Positions 24,492 through 34,318 are shown, counted from the stretch's first letter. The stretch is 64,000 nucleotides of DNA from UBA4408 sp002389785 (GCA_035438985.1 DAORJK010000003.1:62001-126000), one strand, 5' to 3'. The notes: generated from the letters alone by a model not told the origin. Numbers and translations: made by a program.

Positions 24492-25739
24492 TTATTTCAA
24501 CATTTTAATTGCTTTTTTTACAGCTTTTACTAATGCATCAATTTCTTCAAATGTATTGTAAAATGCAAAGGAGGCACGTATAGTTCCCGGTATTCCATAT
24601 CGTTGCATCAGTGGTTGGGTACAATGATGCCCTGTACGCACAGCAACTCCTTGTTGATCTAAAATAGTACCTACATCAAAGGGATGCAGCCCTTCGATAA
24701 CAAAGGAAATGACACTCGCTTTATTCTGTGCATTGCCAATAATTTTGAGTCCTTCAATAGCTTGCAATTGAATGGTAGCATAGTTTAATAAATCATGCTC
24801 ATAGCGTTGAATCAGTTCAAAACCAATGGTGTTAACATAGTCAATGGCACTTGCTAAACCTATTGCTCCTTCAATATTTGGTGTTCCTGCTTCAAATTTT
24901 TGAGGCAATTCTGCATATTCTGTCTTATCAAAACTCACGGTTTTTATCATACCGCCGCCTGTTTGATAGGGCGGTAAACTTTTCAATAGCGCTTCTTTAC
25001 CATACAAGATTCCAATTCCAGTGGGTCCAAATAATTTATGTCCACTGTATACATAAAAATCGCAATCCAATTGTTGCACATCTACCTGCATGTGTGGAAC
25101 TGCCTGGGCTCCATCCACAACAACCAATACCTTGTTTTGATGCGCAATGTTGCACATTTCCTGAATTGGATTAATGCTGCCTAAAGTATTCGAAACATGT
25201 GTAATCGCAAGCAGTTTACTTTTAGGGTTAATCGTTCGCTTAAAACTCTCCAGTGAAATTTCACCGGCATCGCTTACCGGAAGCACTTTTAGCAAGGCAC
25301 CTACTTTTTGGGCCAACACTTGCCAAGGTACAATGTTGGAGTGGTGCTCCATTTCTGAAACAATTATTTCATCCCCCTTTTTAATAAAACTATTTTCAAA
25401 CGTAGCTGCCAGTAAACACAAACTTTCGGTGGTGCCTTTAGTAAAAATAATTTCCTCTTGCTTAGCGGCGTTTAAGTGCTTTTGCACAGTTTGTCTTGCC
25501 TTGTCAAATAAGCTTGTAGCTTGTTGGCTAAGTTGATGTACACCGCGATGTACATTTGCATTGCTCGCTTGGTAGTAATGTTGTATTGCATCAAGTACCT
25601 GCTTCGGTTTTTGTGCCGTGGCGCCGTTATCGAGGTATATCAAGGGTTTTGCATGCACCTTTGTTGCTAAAATTGGAAAATCCTTGCGGAGATTTTCTAA
25701 ATCTAATAGCGGTGTATTCGGTGTTGCAACTGTATTCAT
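24492..25739 (-). CDS. sufS: Cysteine desulfurase SufS
   Basis: The 415-residue PLP enzyme removes sulfur from cysteine and stores it as a persulfide. I chose the ATG at 25739-25737 (MNTVATPNTPLLD); a longer frame to 25793 would overlap sufD and adds an unlikely leader. The PLP lysine is Lys235 in YSGHKLFGPTG, the catalytic cysteine is Cys373 in RTGHHCTQP (the SufS-type short loop), and SEMEHHSNIVPWQ and VDGAQAVPH are the cofactor-site motifs. It is a class II desulfurase that needs SufE, encoded next. Confidence 0.96.
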   Translation of the reverse strand: MNTVATPNTPLLDLENLRKDFPILATKVHAKPLIYLDNGATAQKPKQVLDAIQHYYQASNANVHRGVHQLSQQATSLFDKARQTVQKHLNAAKQEEIIFTKGTTESLCLLAATFENSFIKKGDEIIVSEMEHHSNIVPWQVLAQKVGALLKVLPVSDAGEISLESFKRTINPKSKLLAITHVSNTLGSINPIQEMCNIAHQNKVLVVVDGAQAVPHMQVDVQQLDCDFYVYSGHKLFGPTGIGILYGKEALLKSLPPYQTGGGMIKTVSFDKTEYAELPQKFEAGTPNIEGAIGLASAIDYVNTIGFELIQRYEHDLLNYATIQLQAIEGLKIIGNAQNKASVISFVIEGLHPFDVGTILDQQGVAVRTGHHCTQPLMQRYGIPGTIRASFAFYNTFEEIDALVKAVKKAIKMLK

Positions 25740-25761
25740 TTTTATTAAGCACTGGTTAAAA

Positions 25762-27084
25762 TCAAGCAAAGCGATTCTCAATGAGTCCGTCAATGTATGC
25801 TTTTAGTGGTTCATGCGCGATGGTATTTACTACTTCTTCGGCAAAGGCTTTCAACAACAACTTTTTTGCGGCAGTTTCTCCAATACCGCGCGAACGCAAA
25901 TAAAACATTGCTTCTTCATCCAATCGCCCGGTACTGCTGCCATGGCTACATTTTACATCGTCGGCATAAATTTCCAGCTGAGGTTTGGTATTTACACTAG
26001 CACCATCATCAACCAGCATATTTTTATTGGATTGATATGCATTCGTTTTTTGGGCATCCGGTCGAACATAAATTTTTCCATTGAAAACTGCTGTTGAGTC
26101 ATTGCTCATAATTCCTTTGTACAATTCATTACTATAGCAGTTTGGTTTGCGATGATCTACCAAAGTATGGTTGTCCATTAACTCGTTTGTTCGCGGTAAA
26201 TACAATCCATACAAGTGTGATTCACAATGCTCGTCGGCTAGTACAATGGATAGATTATTGCGAACCAAAGCTCCACTTAATGAAAAAGTATGGGTAGTAA
26301 AATTACTTCCTTTGTGCTGCTGAACTTGGGTAGTGTTTACTTGTGTAACATTGTTTTCTTCTGCTTGAATGCGGCAGTAAGTAGCTTGTGCGTTTTCTTC
26401 AAGAATAACTTCACTTAAATGATTTGTAAATAGTTTTTCGCCTGCGTCAGAATCCAAACTCACAAAAGTTTCTACTATATCCACTTTTGCTGATTTCTCA
26501 ACCAAGATTAAATTACGCGAATTCACTAATAAATTTTTCCTGTTGGCAATTAAATTAATGATGTGAACCGGCTCATTTACTTTAGTGCCGGCTGCAATGC
26601 GAATATAGGCACCATCTTTTGCCAGTGCTGTATTTAGAGCACTAAAAGCATCCTTTGAGCTATCGGCATACTGCGCAAAATGTTTCTCAATGGTTTCCTT
26701 TTGGGAGGCGTATATTGTTGCAAGATTGCAGATAAATATGCTGCTATCGGTAGGAATTAGCTGAGAATGCTCGTCCGAAAATACTCCGTTAATAAGCACA
26801 ATAACATGGGCATTTTTAAGCGGCAGCAATTTCTTAAATCGCTTTAGCGGAATCTCAATTTGTTCGTTCGATTCCAATCCAAAACTATCGTCAATAAAAG
26901 AAGCAATTGGAGTGTATTTATACTCTTCATTTTTTTTGTCGGGAAAACCCATGTTTAGGAAATTTTCCATCGCCATTACACGCATAGAACGAACTGCAGA
27001 GTTGGCATTTAATTTTGAAAGATGATTCTCAAAAGCCTTTCCTATGGTATCGGTTAATGTTGTTGTAGTCACTAAATCTGTCAT
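25762..27084 (-). CDS. sufD: Fe-S assembly scaffold subunit SufD
   Basis: The 440-residue protein belongs to the SufB/SufD beta-helix family. Diagnostic sequences are the C-terminal KCSHGSSTGRLDEEAMFYLR and SRGIGETAAKKLLLKAFAEE. It forms a SufBC2D complex with SufB and SufC that builds Fe-S clusters. It is separated by 22 bases from sufS and by 76 from sufC. Compared with SufB, its N-terminal half is variable and helical, as expected. Confidence 0.95.
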   Translation of the reverse strand: MTDLVTTTTLTDTIGKAFENHLSKLNANSAVRSMRVMAMENFLNMGFPDKKNEEYKYTPIASFIDDSFGLESNEQIEIPLKRFKKLLPLKNAHVIVLINGVFSDEHSQLIPTDSSIFICNLATIYASQKETIEKHFAQYADSSKDAFSALNTALAKDGAYIRIAAGTKVNEPVHIINLIANRKNLLVNSRNLILVEKSAKVDIVETFVSLDSDAGEKLFTNHLSEVILEENAQATYCRIQAEENNVTQVNTTQVQQHKGSNFTTHTFSLSGALVRNNLSIVLADEHCESHLYGLYLPRTNELMDNHTLVDHRKPNCYSNELYKGIMSNDSTAVFNGKIYVRPDAQKTNAYQSNKNMLVDDGASVNTKPQLEIYADDVKCSHGSSTGRLDEEAMFYLRSRGIGETAAKKLLLKAFAEEVVNTIAHEPLKAYIDGLIENRFA

Positions 27085-27160
27085 TTCAACGGTAGTTTTT
27101 TTGCTTGATTATGGTGTTCGCTACTGAGCACCAATTGAATTTTTTAGTTATTGATACTTA

Positions 27161-27925
27161 TCAAGCGCTAATGGTTTCGCCAATTTCTTCTTTAATCCAA
27201 TCGTACCCTTTTTCTTCTAATTCAAGAGCAAGTTCCTTCCCTCCTGATTTAACAATTTTACCCTTGTATAACACGTGTACAAAATCGGGTACAATATAAT
27301 CGAGTAATCGCTGATAGTGTGTTACAACGATTGTTGCATTGTCTTTTGTTTTGAGTTTATTTACACCGTTAGCTACAATTCGCAAGGCATCAATGTCTAA
27401 TCCGCTATCGGTTTCATCGAGTATTGCCAAGGTTGGTTCAAGCATGGCCATTTGAAAAATTTCGTTGCGCTTTTTTTCTCCTCCACTAAAGCCTTCATTA
27501 ACGCTTCTGTTGGCCAATTTTCCGTCAAGTTCAACCAACTTTTGTTTCTCTTTCACCATTTTTAAAAACTCTTTTGGCTCAATCGCCTCCATTCCTTTGT
27601 GCTCGCGAATAGAATTTAAGGCTGTTTTTAAAAAGTTAATATTGCTAACTCCCGGAATTTCTACAGGGTATTGGAAAGCTAAAAATACGCCTTCACGCGC
27701 TCTAACTTCGGCTTCCATTTCTAATAAATCGTTGCCTTTGTATTCAACCTCACCACCGGTTACCTCATATTCAGAACGTCCGGCTAATATGGCAGCCAAG
27801 GTACTTTTACCCGATCCGTTAGGACCCATAATTGCGTGTACTTCGCCTGCTTTTACTTCTAAATTAATTCCCTTTAAAATTTCTTTCCCGTCAATACTGG
27901 CTTGTAAATTTTTTATTTTCAACAT
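27161..27925 (-). CDS. sufC: Fe-S assembly ATPase SufC
   Basis: The 254-residue ABC-type ATPase has Walker A GPNGSGKST (residues 34-42), a Q-loop (LAFQYPVEIPG), the family-specific signature EGFSGGEKKRNE and Walker B LAILDETDSGLDIDA. It powers conformational change in SufBCD and is cytoplasmic, not a transporter. Its length is typical. It lies 48 bases downstream of sufB. Confidence 0.97.
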   Translation of the reverse strand: MLKIKNLQASIDGKEILKGINLEVKAGEVHAIMGPNGSGKSTLAAILAGRSEYEVTGGEVEYKGNDLLEMEAEVRAREGVFLAFQYPVEIPGVSNINFLKTALNSIREHKGMEAIEPKEFLKMVKEKQKLVELDGKLANRSVNEGFSGGEKKRNEIFQMAMLEPTLAILDETDSGLDIDALRIVANGVNKLKTKDNATIVVTHYQRLLDYIVPDFVHVLYKGKIVKSGGKELALELEEKGYDWIKEEIGETISA

Positions 27926-27973
27926 GTCTCTATCTGTTTAATACTTTTCGTTTACTATTTTTACATGAACATA

Positions 27974-29413
27974 CTATCCTACACTTCCTTCTAAGCTTAC
28001 ACTTAACAGTTTCTGCGCTTCTACTGCAAATTCCATTGGCAATTGATTAAACACTTCCTTGCAATAACCGTTAACAATTAAACCAATTGCTTTCTCAGTA
28101 TCGATGCCTCTTTGCTTGCAATAAAAAATTTGATCTTCGCCTACTTTCGAGGTAGTTGCTTCGTGTTCGACTATCGCTGATTTGTTATTTATTTCGATGT
28201 ATGGAAAAGTATGCGCTCCACATTTATCGCCCATGAGCAAACTATCGCATTGCGAAAAATTTCGGGCTTTGTCAGCACCTTTTGAAATGCGCACCAAACC
28301 GCGGTAACTGTTGTTGCTTTTACCACAAGATATTCCTTTGCTGATAATGGTGCTTCGTGAATTTTTACCCAGGTGAATCATTTTTGTACCTGTATCGGCT
28401 TGTTGAAAATTATTGGTTACCGCTACTGAGTAAAATTCGCCAACCGAATTATCGCCTTTTAAAATGACGCTCGGGTATTTCCAAGTAATTGCCGAACCTG
28501 TTTCTACCTGTGTCCATGAAATTTTTGCATTTTTCTCTAAGCAAATTCCACGCTTGGTTACGAAATTATAAATCCCTCCTTTTCCATCTTTATCACCTGG
28601 ATACCAGTTTTGAACGGTACTGTATTTTACCTCTGCATTTTGATGTGAAACTATTTCAACAACTGCAGCATGCAACTGATTTTCATCACGCATAGGGGCT
28701 GTACAGCCTTCCAAATAACTCACATAAGCATCTTGGTCGGCAATAATGAGTGTGCGCTCAAACTGACCTGTTCCCGCCGAATTGATACGAAAATAGGTAG
28801 ATAGTTCCATTGGGCAACGCACTCCTTTTGGTATATAGCAAAAAGATCCGTCGGTAAATACTGCCGAATTGAGTGCGGCATAAAAGTTATCGGTATAAGG
28901 AACAACAGTTCCCATGTATTTTTTTATAAGTTCGGGATGATTTTGCACTGCTTCTCCAAAGGAACAAAAGATGATACCTAACTCGGCAAGTTTTTCTTTA
29001 AAAGAAGTTTTAACAGAAACACTGTCCATTACAAAATCAACAGCTACCCCTGTTAAACGCTTTTGCTCTTCCAATGAAATACCAAGTTTTTCAAGGGTTT
29101 TTAATAATTCAGGATCCACTTCATCCAAACTATTTAAAACAGGCTTTTGTTTGGGAGCTGAATAGTAAATGATGTCTTGAAAATTGATCTCCGGATAATG
29201 CACATGCGCCCAAGTGGGTTCCTTCATTTTTTGCCAGTAGCGAAATGCCTTCAATCTAAAATCGAGCATAAACTGTGGCTCATTTTTCTTTTTTGAAATA
29301 AAGCGCACGATGTCTTCGTTTAGACCTTTTGGGGCATTATCAGACTCAATATTGGTAACAAAGCCGTATTTGTATTCGCTTTGTGAAATTTCTTCAAATA
29401 GTTCGTTTGCCAT
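27974..29413 (-). CDS. sufB: Fe-S assembly scaffold subunit SufB
   Basis: The 479-residue scaffold protein has the SufB hallmarks YIPKGVRCPMELSTYFRIN, SYLEGCTAPMRDENQLHAA and VEHEATTSKVGEDQIFYCKQ, ending in a RGIDTEKAIGLIVNGYCKEV segment. Nascent clusters form at the SufB-SufD interface. It comes second in the operon, 126 bases after the A-type carrier gene. Confidence 0.97.
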   Translation of the reverse strand: MANELFEEISQSEYKYGFVTNIESDNAPKGLNEDIVRFISKKKNEPQFMLDFRLKAFRYWQKMKEPTWAHVHYPEINFQDIIYYSAPKQKPVLNSLDEVDPELLKTLEKLGISLEEQKRLTGVAVDFVMDSVSVKTSFKEKLAELGIIFCSFGEAVQNHPELIKKYMGTVVPYTDNFYAALNSAVFTDGSFCYIPKGVRCPMELSTYFRINSAGTGQFERTLIIADQDAYVSYLEGCTAPMRDENQLHAAVVEIVSHQNAEVKYSTVQNWYPGDKDGKGGIYNFVTKRGICLEKNAKISWTQVETGSAITWKYPSVILKGDNSVGEFYSVAVTNNFQQADTGTKMIHLGKNSRSTIISKGISCGKSNNSYRGLVRISKGADKARNFSQCDSLLMGDKCGAHTFPYIEINNKSAIVEHEATTSKVGEDQIFYCKQRGIDTEKAIGLIVNGYCKEVFNQLPMEFAVEAQKLLSVSLEGSVG

Positions 29414-29539
29414 AGGTATGCTTCCTTTTACATTAGTTTGAGGAAGTTGTTAGTGTTTATAAACTGATTTGCTAAATGATTTGTTTATTGAATTAAAGAA
29501 TAAACCTCGAAATTGAAATGCAAATTCCAACTTGTTTGA

Positions 29540-29866
29540 TTATACACTGAAGCTCTCACCGCAACCACAGGTACGGCTGGCGTTTGGATTATTAAAAACA
29601 AAACCCTTTCCATTTAAGCCTCCGGTATAATCAAGTTCGGTTCCTATTAGGTATAAGAAGCTCTTTTTATCAACCGTAATCTTTATTCCTTTGTCCTCAA
29701 ATACCTGGTCGCCATCACGCTTTTCAGTATCAAATTCCAATTTATAAGATAGTCCGCTGCAACCTCCACCTTCTACTCCTACGCGAATAAAAGTTCCTTC
29801 AGGGCGATTTTCATTTTTCATTAAATTTAATGCGTGTTGCTTCGCATTTTCAGATACAGTTATCAT
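29540..29866 (-). CDS. A-type Fe-S carrier (IscA/SufA family)
   Basis: The 108-residue HesB/IscA-fold protein carries the three cluster-binding cysteines, Cys36 in GGGCSGLSY and Cys100/Cys102 in the C-terminal CGCGESFSV. It receives clusters from SufBCD and passes them to apo-proteins. As first gene of the suf operon it lies about 105 nt after a well-matched promoter. Whether it equals SufA, IscA or ErpA cannot be told from sequence alone. Confidence 0.94.
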   Translation of the reverse strand: MITVSENAKQHALNLMKNENRPEGTFIRVGVEGGGCSGLSYKLEFDTEKRDGDQVFEDKGIKITVDKKSFLYLIGTELDYTGGLNGKGFVFNNPNASRTCGCGESFSV

Positions 29867-29976
29867 GTTTTACCTCTTTAAAAGCTTTGTCTATATTGGA
29901 CTTCAACTAAACTACTTGTATCAATTACACTGTTAGCAAGCCCCACATCTTATTTAGAAATAATCTAAACACAGTA

Positions 29977-30008
29977 CAAAAATACCTAAAAAAAGGTATT
30001 GGTGCAAA
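29977..30008 (-). promoter_or_regulatory. Promoter of the suf operon
   Basis: On the minus strand TTTG (30008-30005), a 20-nt spacer and TATTTTTG (29984-29977) match the Bacteroidota consensus at every defined position. It drives the eight-gene operon ending at 23130. The 5' leader is about 105 nt. No IscR-type palindrome was seen in it. Confidence 0.65.
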
Positions 30009-30071
30009 TCAAAATTCCATTTTGTTCACAGAGTTCATTACCTTTTTTTATTAAACAGCTAAGAAAAAATT

Positions 30072-30079
30072 TACTTTTG
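30072..30079 (+). promoter_or_regulatory. -7 box directly before thiL
   Basis: TACTTTTG ends four bases before the ATG at 30084, which predicts a leaderless or nearly leaderless thiL transcript. A T-rich stretch at 30043-30050 could serve as the -33 region with 21 nt spacing. Confidence 0.45.
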
Positions 30080-30083
30080 CGGA

Positions 30084-31133
30084 ATGACAGAAAATAGCGG
30101 CAGAACAGAATTGGGTGAATTGGGCGAATTTGGCATAATCAAACACCTTACAAAAAACATAGTACTTAAAAATGACAGTTCGATACTGGGAGTTGGCGAT
30201 GATTGTGCAGTAATTGAGTATAAAAACAAGCAAACGGTTGTTACCACCGACATGCTGGTTGAAGGTGTACATTTTGATTTGATGTACATGCCCTTGAAAC
30301 ACTTAGGCTACAAATCGGTTATGGTAAACCTTTCGGATGTGTATGCCATGAATGCGGTACCGAAACAAATTACCGTTTCAATTGCTATATCGAATCGCTT
30401 TTCGGTTGAAGCCTTGGAAGAATTGTATGAAGGAATATATTTGGCTTGTAACAAATGCACAGTTGATTTGGTGGGAGGAGATACTACCAGCTCGACTTCG
30501 GGATTGGTGTTAAGCATAACAGCCATAGGCGAAGTAGAAGCATCTGAACTTGTGCGACGCGACACTGCAAAAGAAAGCGACTTAGTAGTTGTTTCGGGCG
30601 ATTTAGGTGGTGCTTACGTGGGATTGCAATTGCTTGAACGCGAAAAAGAAGTGTTTAAAACAAATCCAAAAATTCAGCCCGACCTTGAAGGGCACGATTA
30701 TATTTTAGAGCGACAATTAAAACCGGAAGCACGAATGGATGTTCCTGTTTTATTGAAAAAGCTTGAAATTAAACCAACTTCAATGATTGATGTATCGGAT
30801 GGATTGTCGTCGGAGATGCTGCATCTATGCGAATCTTCAAAACTGGGATGTAGTTTATATGAAGAAAAAATACCCCTTGATCCTACCACAATAAACATGG
30901 CACGTGAATTTAACCTCGACCCTACGGTTTGTGCATTAAGTGGCGGTGAAGATTACGAATTGCTGTTTACCATTGACCTAAAAGATTACGATAAAATAAA
31001 AGGAAACCCCAATTTTACAGTCATTGGACACATGACGGCAAAATCGGCAGGAGCTAATTTAATAGCACGCAATGGGGCGCTTTACCCTTTAACTGCACAG
31101 GGTTGGGATTCGCTATTGAAAAAGGACGAATAG
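30084..31133 (+). CDS. thiL: Thiamine-monophosphate kinase
   Basis: The 349-residue PurM-fold enzyme phosphorylates thiamine monophosphate to the active cofactor with ATP. Visible motifs are GVGDDCAVIE (ATP and metal), TTDMLVEGVHFD, NLSDVYAMNAVPKQ, DLVGGDTTSSTSG, MIDVSDGLSSEM and LSGGEDYELLFT, all diagnostic of ThiL. The length is normal. It is divergent from the suf operon and converges with a membrane-protein gene 40 bases downstream. Confidence 0.95.
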   Translation: MTENSGRTELGELGEFGIIKHLTKNIVLKNDSSILGVGDDCAVIEYKNKQTVVTTDMLVEGVHFDLMYMPLKHLGYKSVMVNLSDVYAMNAVPKQITVSIAISNRFSVEALEELYEGIYLACNKCTVDLVGGDTTSSTSGLVLSITAIGEVEASELVRRDTAKESDLVVVSGDLGGAYVGLQLLEREKEVFKTNPKIQPDLEGHDYILERQLKPEARMDVPVLLKKLEIKPTSMIDVSDGLSSEMLHLCESSKLGCSLYEEKIPLDPTTINMAREFNLDPTVCALSGGEDYELLFTIDLKDYDKIKGNPNFTVIGHMTAKSAGANLIARNGALYPLTAQGWDSLLKKDE

Positions 31134-31173
31134 AAAATTCTATATTTAAGACTTTCGCATTATTCTGGAAGTC

Positions 31174-32865
31174 CTATCGTAATTCAAATAAACTAGCAGC
31201 TTCGTCGGTTCCAATGGTTTTAATGAGGCGTAATTTATCGGGATATTTTTCATACACCGGATAGGCAATGCGCTGTATGTTATTAATAATGTATCCGTTA
31301 TTTATTTTAGGATTGGAACGTATACTTGCCATGATAATATATTGAACTCCTTTATCCTGCCATACTTTTAAGATACTGTCGGCCGATGGTTTAGTTGAAG
31401 GAGAAGAAAATTCGCCGATGAATTTTTTTCCGTTGGCATATAAAAAACTATTGGCAGGTTTACGACACAATACTTTACTATTCGGAGCTAAACTATCTGC
31501 ACAAAATTTACTTATCTTTAAATAGTTTTGCCAGTCGGGGGTAAAGCCATAATAGTAATCGCCTGAAAGATTCGCGCGGATAACAGCAAAATTATTTTTC
31601 ACAAAAAGGCTCGATTTTACAAAACTTACACAGAGCATTATTGCCGAAAAAAACAGAAATGCCTTTTGTGTTGAAGGAAATTTTTTAGCCAACAAATAAG
31701 CACCATAATAAAACACTAAAAAAAGCAGTGGCATGGCAATTAGCAGCAAGCGGTCTTGCTTATTAGCTACTTGTACTCCAAAAAATATTCCGGCGCAAAG
31801 CAGTATAACATAGATGGCCGAAAAGAAAATATATTTATTTACAGTGTACACTCTACGTGTAATTTCGAGCAAAATCAAAGGAATCAGGAAGGCAAAAAAA
31901 GGAATAGTTTCGTTTGAAACATAATCGAATTTTCGTAAATTGAGCATGCGCAAAAAGTGAATGGAAAAATAGATGTTACAATTTTTAAAAAAACGCTGAA
32001 ACATTCCTCCAAGATCTTCATGTCCCTTACTGGGGTCATACATATCTACTCGCATCATCATATCCAATTGATTGCTTGTATTTGGGCCGAAGAGTTGAGT
32101 CACAAGCAATTCATAAGTCAAACGTATGCCGCTAAAAACTAGCAAGGCAACTAGTAATTCCTTATATCTTTTTTCAATAGCCAAAAAAACAAAAACTGCC
32201 AAAACCCCAACAAGGGCAATACTTTTTGAAATACTTAGCAGGGTAAACGCAGCTCCAAACAATAGCCACATAAGCAGAATCTTTGGATTTGTTACTGCTA
32301 ATTTTTGTTCGCTAATAAGCAAGTCAAACAATTTAAAAAAAAGTAAAAAACAAAGTGCCTGAACCATTAAGAAAAAAGCTTCAGTATAAGTTTGTGCAGC
32401 ATAAAACAGAAAAAAGTTATTTAGAGCAATAAATGAGAGCAAGGCAAAAAGCACCAATCCGGGAACTCGGTTCTTAAAGGTAAAATAGCTGAGTACTACA
32501 AAAGCTATCTGACAAAACACCGAGAAAGATTTTAAGGCTAAAATATGCAGTCCAAAGAAATGAACTAAAACCGAAAGACTTAATGGGTAGGCAGGTCCTT
32601 GAAAATAAGGGTATTTACCTTCCTTTAAAAAATCCCAAGCCCTTTCAATATAGGCAGCATCATCAGCTCCATCGGTAAGTTTATAATTGAGTAAAAGTGC
32701 TGAAAAGATGGCTGTAATAGCCACAAGCACTACCAGTATTTTAGTTCCATTTTTAGTCAACCAGTTATCGACATAAAAAAAAGTGTCGTTGCTAGAAGTT
32801 ACTTGTTTTGTATTGCTTTTACTTCTGTTTGATTTAAAATGTTGATGCTTTACTTTTTTTGACAT
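31174..32865 (-). CDS. GT-C-type polytopic membrane protein (likely glycosyltransferase)
   Basis: The 563-residue protein has a basic cytoplasmic start (about 45 residues) and then roughly a dozen hydrophobic segments. The first external loop carries a paired acid motif (TDGADDAAYIERA, after the first span), placed as the catalytic acids are in GT39/GT83-like (PMT/ArnT) enzymes that use polyprenyl-linked sugars. The C-terminal 120 residues are soluble and would face the periplasm. It probably modifies a lipid, glycan or protein at the outer face of the inner membrane, but donor and acceptor are unknown. It lies 47 bases downstream of the hydrolase gene on the same strand. Confidence 0.75.
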   Translation of the reverse strand: MSKKVKHQHFKSNRSKSNTKQVTSSNDTFFYVDNWLTKNGTKILVVLVAITAIFSALLLNYKLTDGADDAAYIERAWDFLKEGKYPYFQGPAYPLSLSVLVHFFGLHILALKSFSVFCQIAFVVLSYFTFKNRVPGLVLFALLSFIALNNFFLFYAAQTYTEAFFLMVQALCFLLFFKLFDLLISEQKLAVTNPKILLMWLLFGAAFTLLSISKSIALVGVLAVFVFLAIEKRYKELLVALLVFSGIRLTYELLVTQLFGPNTSNQLDMMMRVDMYDPSKGHEDLGGMFQRFFKNCNIYFSIHFLRMLNLRKFDYVSNETIPFFAFLIPLILLEITRRVYTVNKYIFFSAIYVILLCAGIFFGVQVANKQDRLLLIAMPLLFLVFYYGAYLLAKKFPSTQKAFLFFSAIMLCVSFVKSSLFVKNNFAVIRANLSGDYYYGFTPDWQNYLKISKFCADSLAPNSKVLCRKPANSFLYANGKKFIGEFSSPSTKPSADSILKVWQDKGVQYIIMASIRSNPKINNGYIINNIQRIAYPVYEKYPDKLRLIKTIGTDEAASLFELR

Positions 32866-32912
32866 CGCTACTACTTCTAATTAAGGTAAAGTTAAAAAAT
32901 TAGCTTTTCAAC

Positions 32913-33686
32913 TCATGTCATCAAAAAACTAAAAACAAGGGTATAAAATTCGTTAGGCTTTTCGGCCTGTACCCAATGCCCTGCTCCTTCAATTGTGTGA
33001 ATACTTGCATTGGAAAAAAGTTGATTAATTAGATCAAAATCCGTGTCATTAATATAGTTTGACTTCTCACCTCTTACAAATATACAGGGAAGTTGAAGGG
33101 GCATATCAGGGATTTGTTGAGCTTCACCAACAATTTCAATACCTGCATTAATTACAGGCAAATTAAAACGCCATGCAAGTTGGTTGGTAGCAGTATCTTT
33201 CCAATAAAGATTTTTAAGTAAAAATTGAAGTTCACCTTGGTTGCTAATTTTCAGTGCTAATTGTGTTTCAGCCTCCTTACGGCTGCTAATTTTTGTGAGA
33301 TCAAGTTCAATTAAAGCATCCAGCAGTTGGCGGTGATGTATTGGGTAATACTTTGGAGCGATATCGACCACTACTAATTTTTCGATTCTTTGAGGGTGTT
33401 GCAAAGCAAAATGCATGGCAGCCTTCCCTCCCATTGAATGGCCGATAAGGTTAATTTTTTGAATTTGCAATTCATCCATCAGTTGCAAAATGTCCTTGCT
33501 CATGGCTGCATAATTCCACTCGCTTGAATGAAATGACAAACCGTGATTTCGCTGATCGATCGTGTATACTTCAAAGTTTTCTGCAAATTTTTTAGCCAAA
33601 CTTTGCCAATTATCGCTCGAACCAAATAACCCGTGTAAAATAAAAAGCGGTTTTCCTTGACCAGATTTTCGGTTGAATAGATTCAT
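32913..33686 (-). CDS. Alpha/beta hydrolase (YbfF-like esterase)
   Basis: The 257-residue soluble hydrolase has the oxyanion motif LHGLFGSSDNW, the family block DQRNHGLSFHS, the nucleophile elbow GHSMGG (Ser84) and the terminal catalytic His237 in GAGHWVQAEKP. A catalytic Asp probably lies near residue 210. The pattern fits the YbfF/abhydrolase-11 group, which cleaves short-chain and acyl-CoA esters. No signal peptide is present, so it is cytoplasmic. The natural substrate is unknown. Confidence 0.9.
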   Translation of the reverse strand: MNLFNRKSGQGKPLFILHGLFGSSDNWQSLAKKFAENFEVYTIDQRNHGLSFHSSEWNYAAMSKDILQLMDELQIQKINLIGHSMGGKAAMHFALQHPQRIEKLVVVDIAPKYYPIHHRQLLDALIELDLTKISSRKEAETQLALKISNQGELQFLLKNLYWKDTATNQLAWRFNLPVINAGIEIVGEAQQIPDMPLQLPCIFVRGEKSNYINDTDFDLINQLFSNASIHTIEGAGHWVQAEKPNEFYTLVFSFLMT

Positions 33687-33803
33687 GTTCTTGATAAGAT
33701 ACTTACTGGAGAATTTATGAGATTAAGAATGCAAGTTTAAAACAAAAAATTGCGATTCCTTAGTTGAGAAATCTAATGTAATATTAAAAATCCAACATTT
33801 TAA

Positions 33804-33837
33804 GTTTCTCTATTTTTGAACTAAATCAATATCTTTG
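33804..33837 (+). promoter_or_regulatory. Probable promoter of the SPOR-domain gene
   Basis: GTTTC (33804-33808), a 21-nt spacer and TATCTTTG (33830-33837) lie just upstream of the ATG at 33846, implying a very short leader. A second TAnnTTTG box (TATTTTTG, 33811-33818) lies between them. Confidence 0.45.
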
Positions 33838-33845
33838 ACAAAATT

Positions 33846-34253
33846 ATGAGAGCCATATCCTTCCTTACATTTTTAACTGTGTTCTGTTTTTGCAATTGTG
33901 CATACTCGCAAGAAAATACGAGTGGTTCTGTTGAAATTGTGCAAGATGCAAGTATTGATAAACTAATGCTGAAGCACATTTCAATTGCTTCCGAAACCGA
34001 AACAATTGAAGGTTATCGGATACAGATTCACTTTGGCGGTGAGCGTGAAAAAGCCAAATTGGTAAAAACAAAATTTTTGCAACAGTTTCCTGAGGTAGCA
34101 GCTTACGAAATTTATCAGCAGCCCAATTTTAAAGTTCGAGTTGGAGATTTTAGAAGTCGTTTGGAAGCACAAAAATTTATGAATGAATTAAATTCACTTT
34201 TTCCAAGTGCTTTTATTGTTTCTGATGATATTCACCTGCCCAAGTTAGAATAA
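33846..34253 (+). CDS. Exported SPOR-domain protein
   Basis: The 135-residue protein has a signal peptide (RAISFLTFLTVFCFCNCAYS, cleavage near residue 21). After a short linker comes one SPOR domain (about residues 55-128; GYRIQIHFGGEREKAKLVKT, then FKVRVGDFRSRLEAQKFMNE). SPOR domains bind peptidoglycan strands stripped of stem peptides, mostly at the division site. With no other domain it may only mark or organise septal wall. It is upstream of hemA by 97 bases, with its own promoter. Confidence 0.9.
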   Translation: MRAISFLTFLTVFCFCNCAYSQENTSGSVEIVQDASIDKLMLKHISIASETETIEGYRIQIHFGGEREKAKLVKTKFLQQFPEVAAYEIYQQPNFKVRVGDFRSRLEAQKFMNELNSLFPSAFIVSDDIHLPKLE

Positions 34254-34318
34254 TTCCCAATGACAAAAGTCATATTCCCGTTTGACATTTCTATGACAAT
34301 TCAATAAAATCAGGCTTT

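Noticed and set aside
25740..25793. Extended N-terminus of SufS
   Set aside because: The extension overlaps the end of sufD and has no counterpart in the family. The ATG at 25739 gives the usual length.
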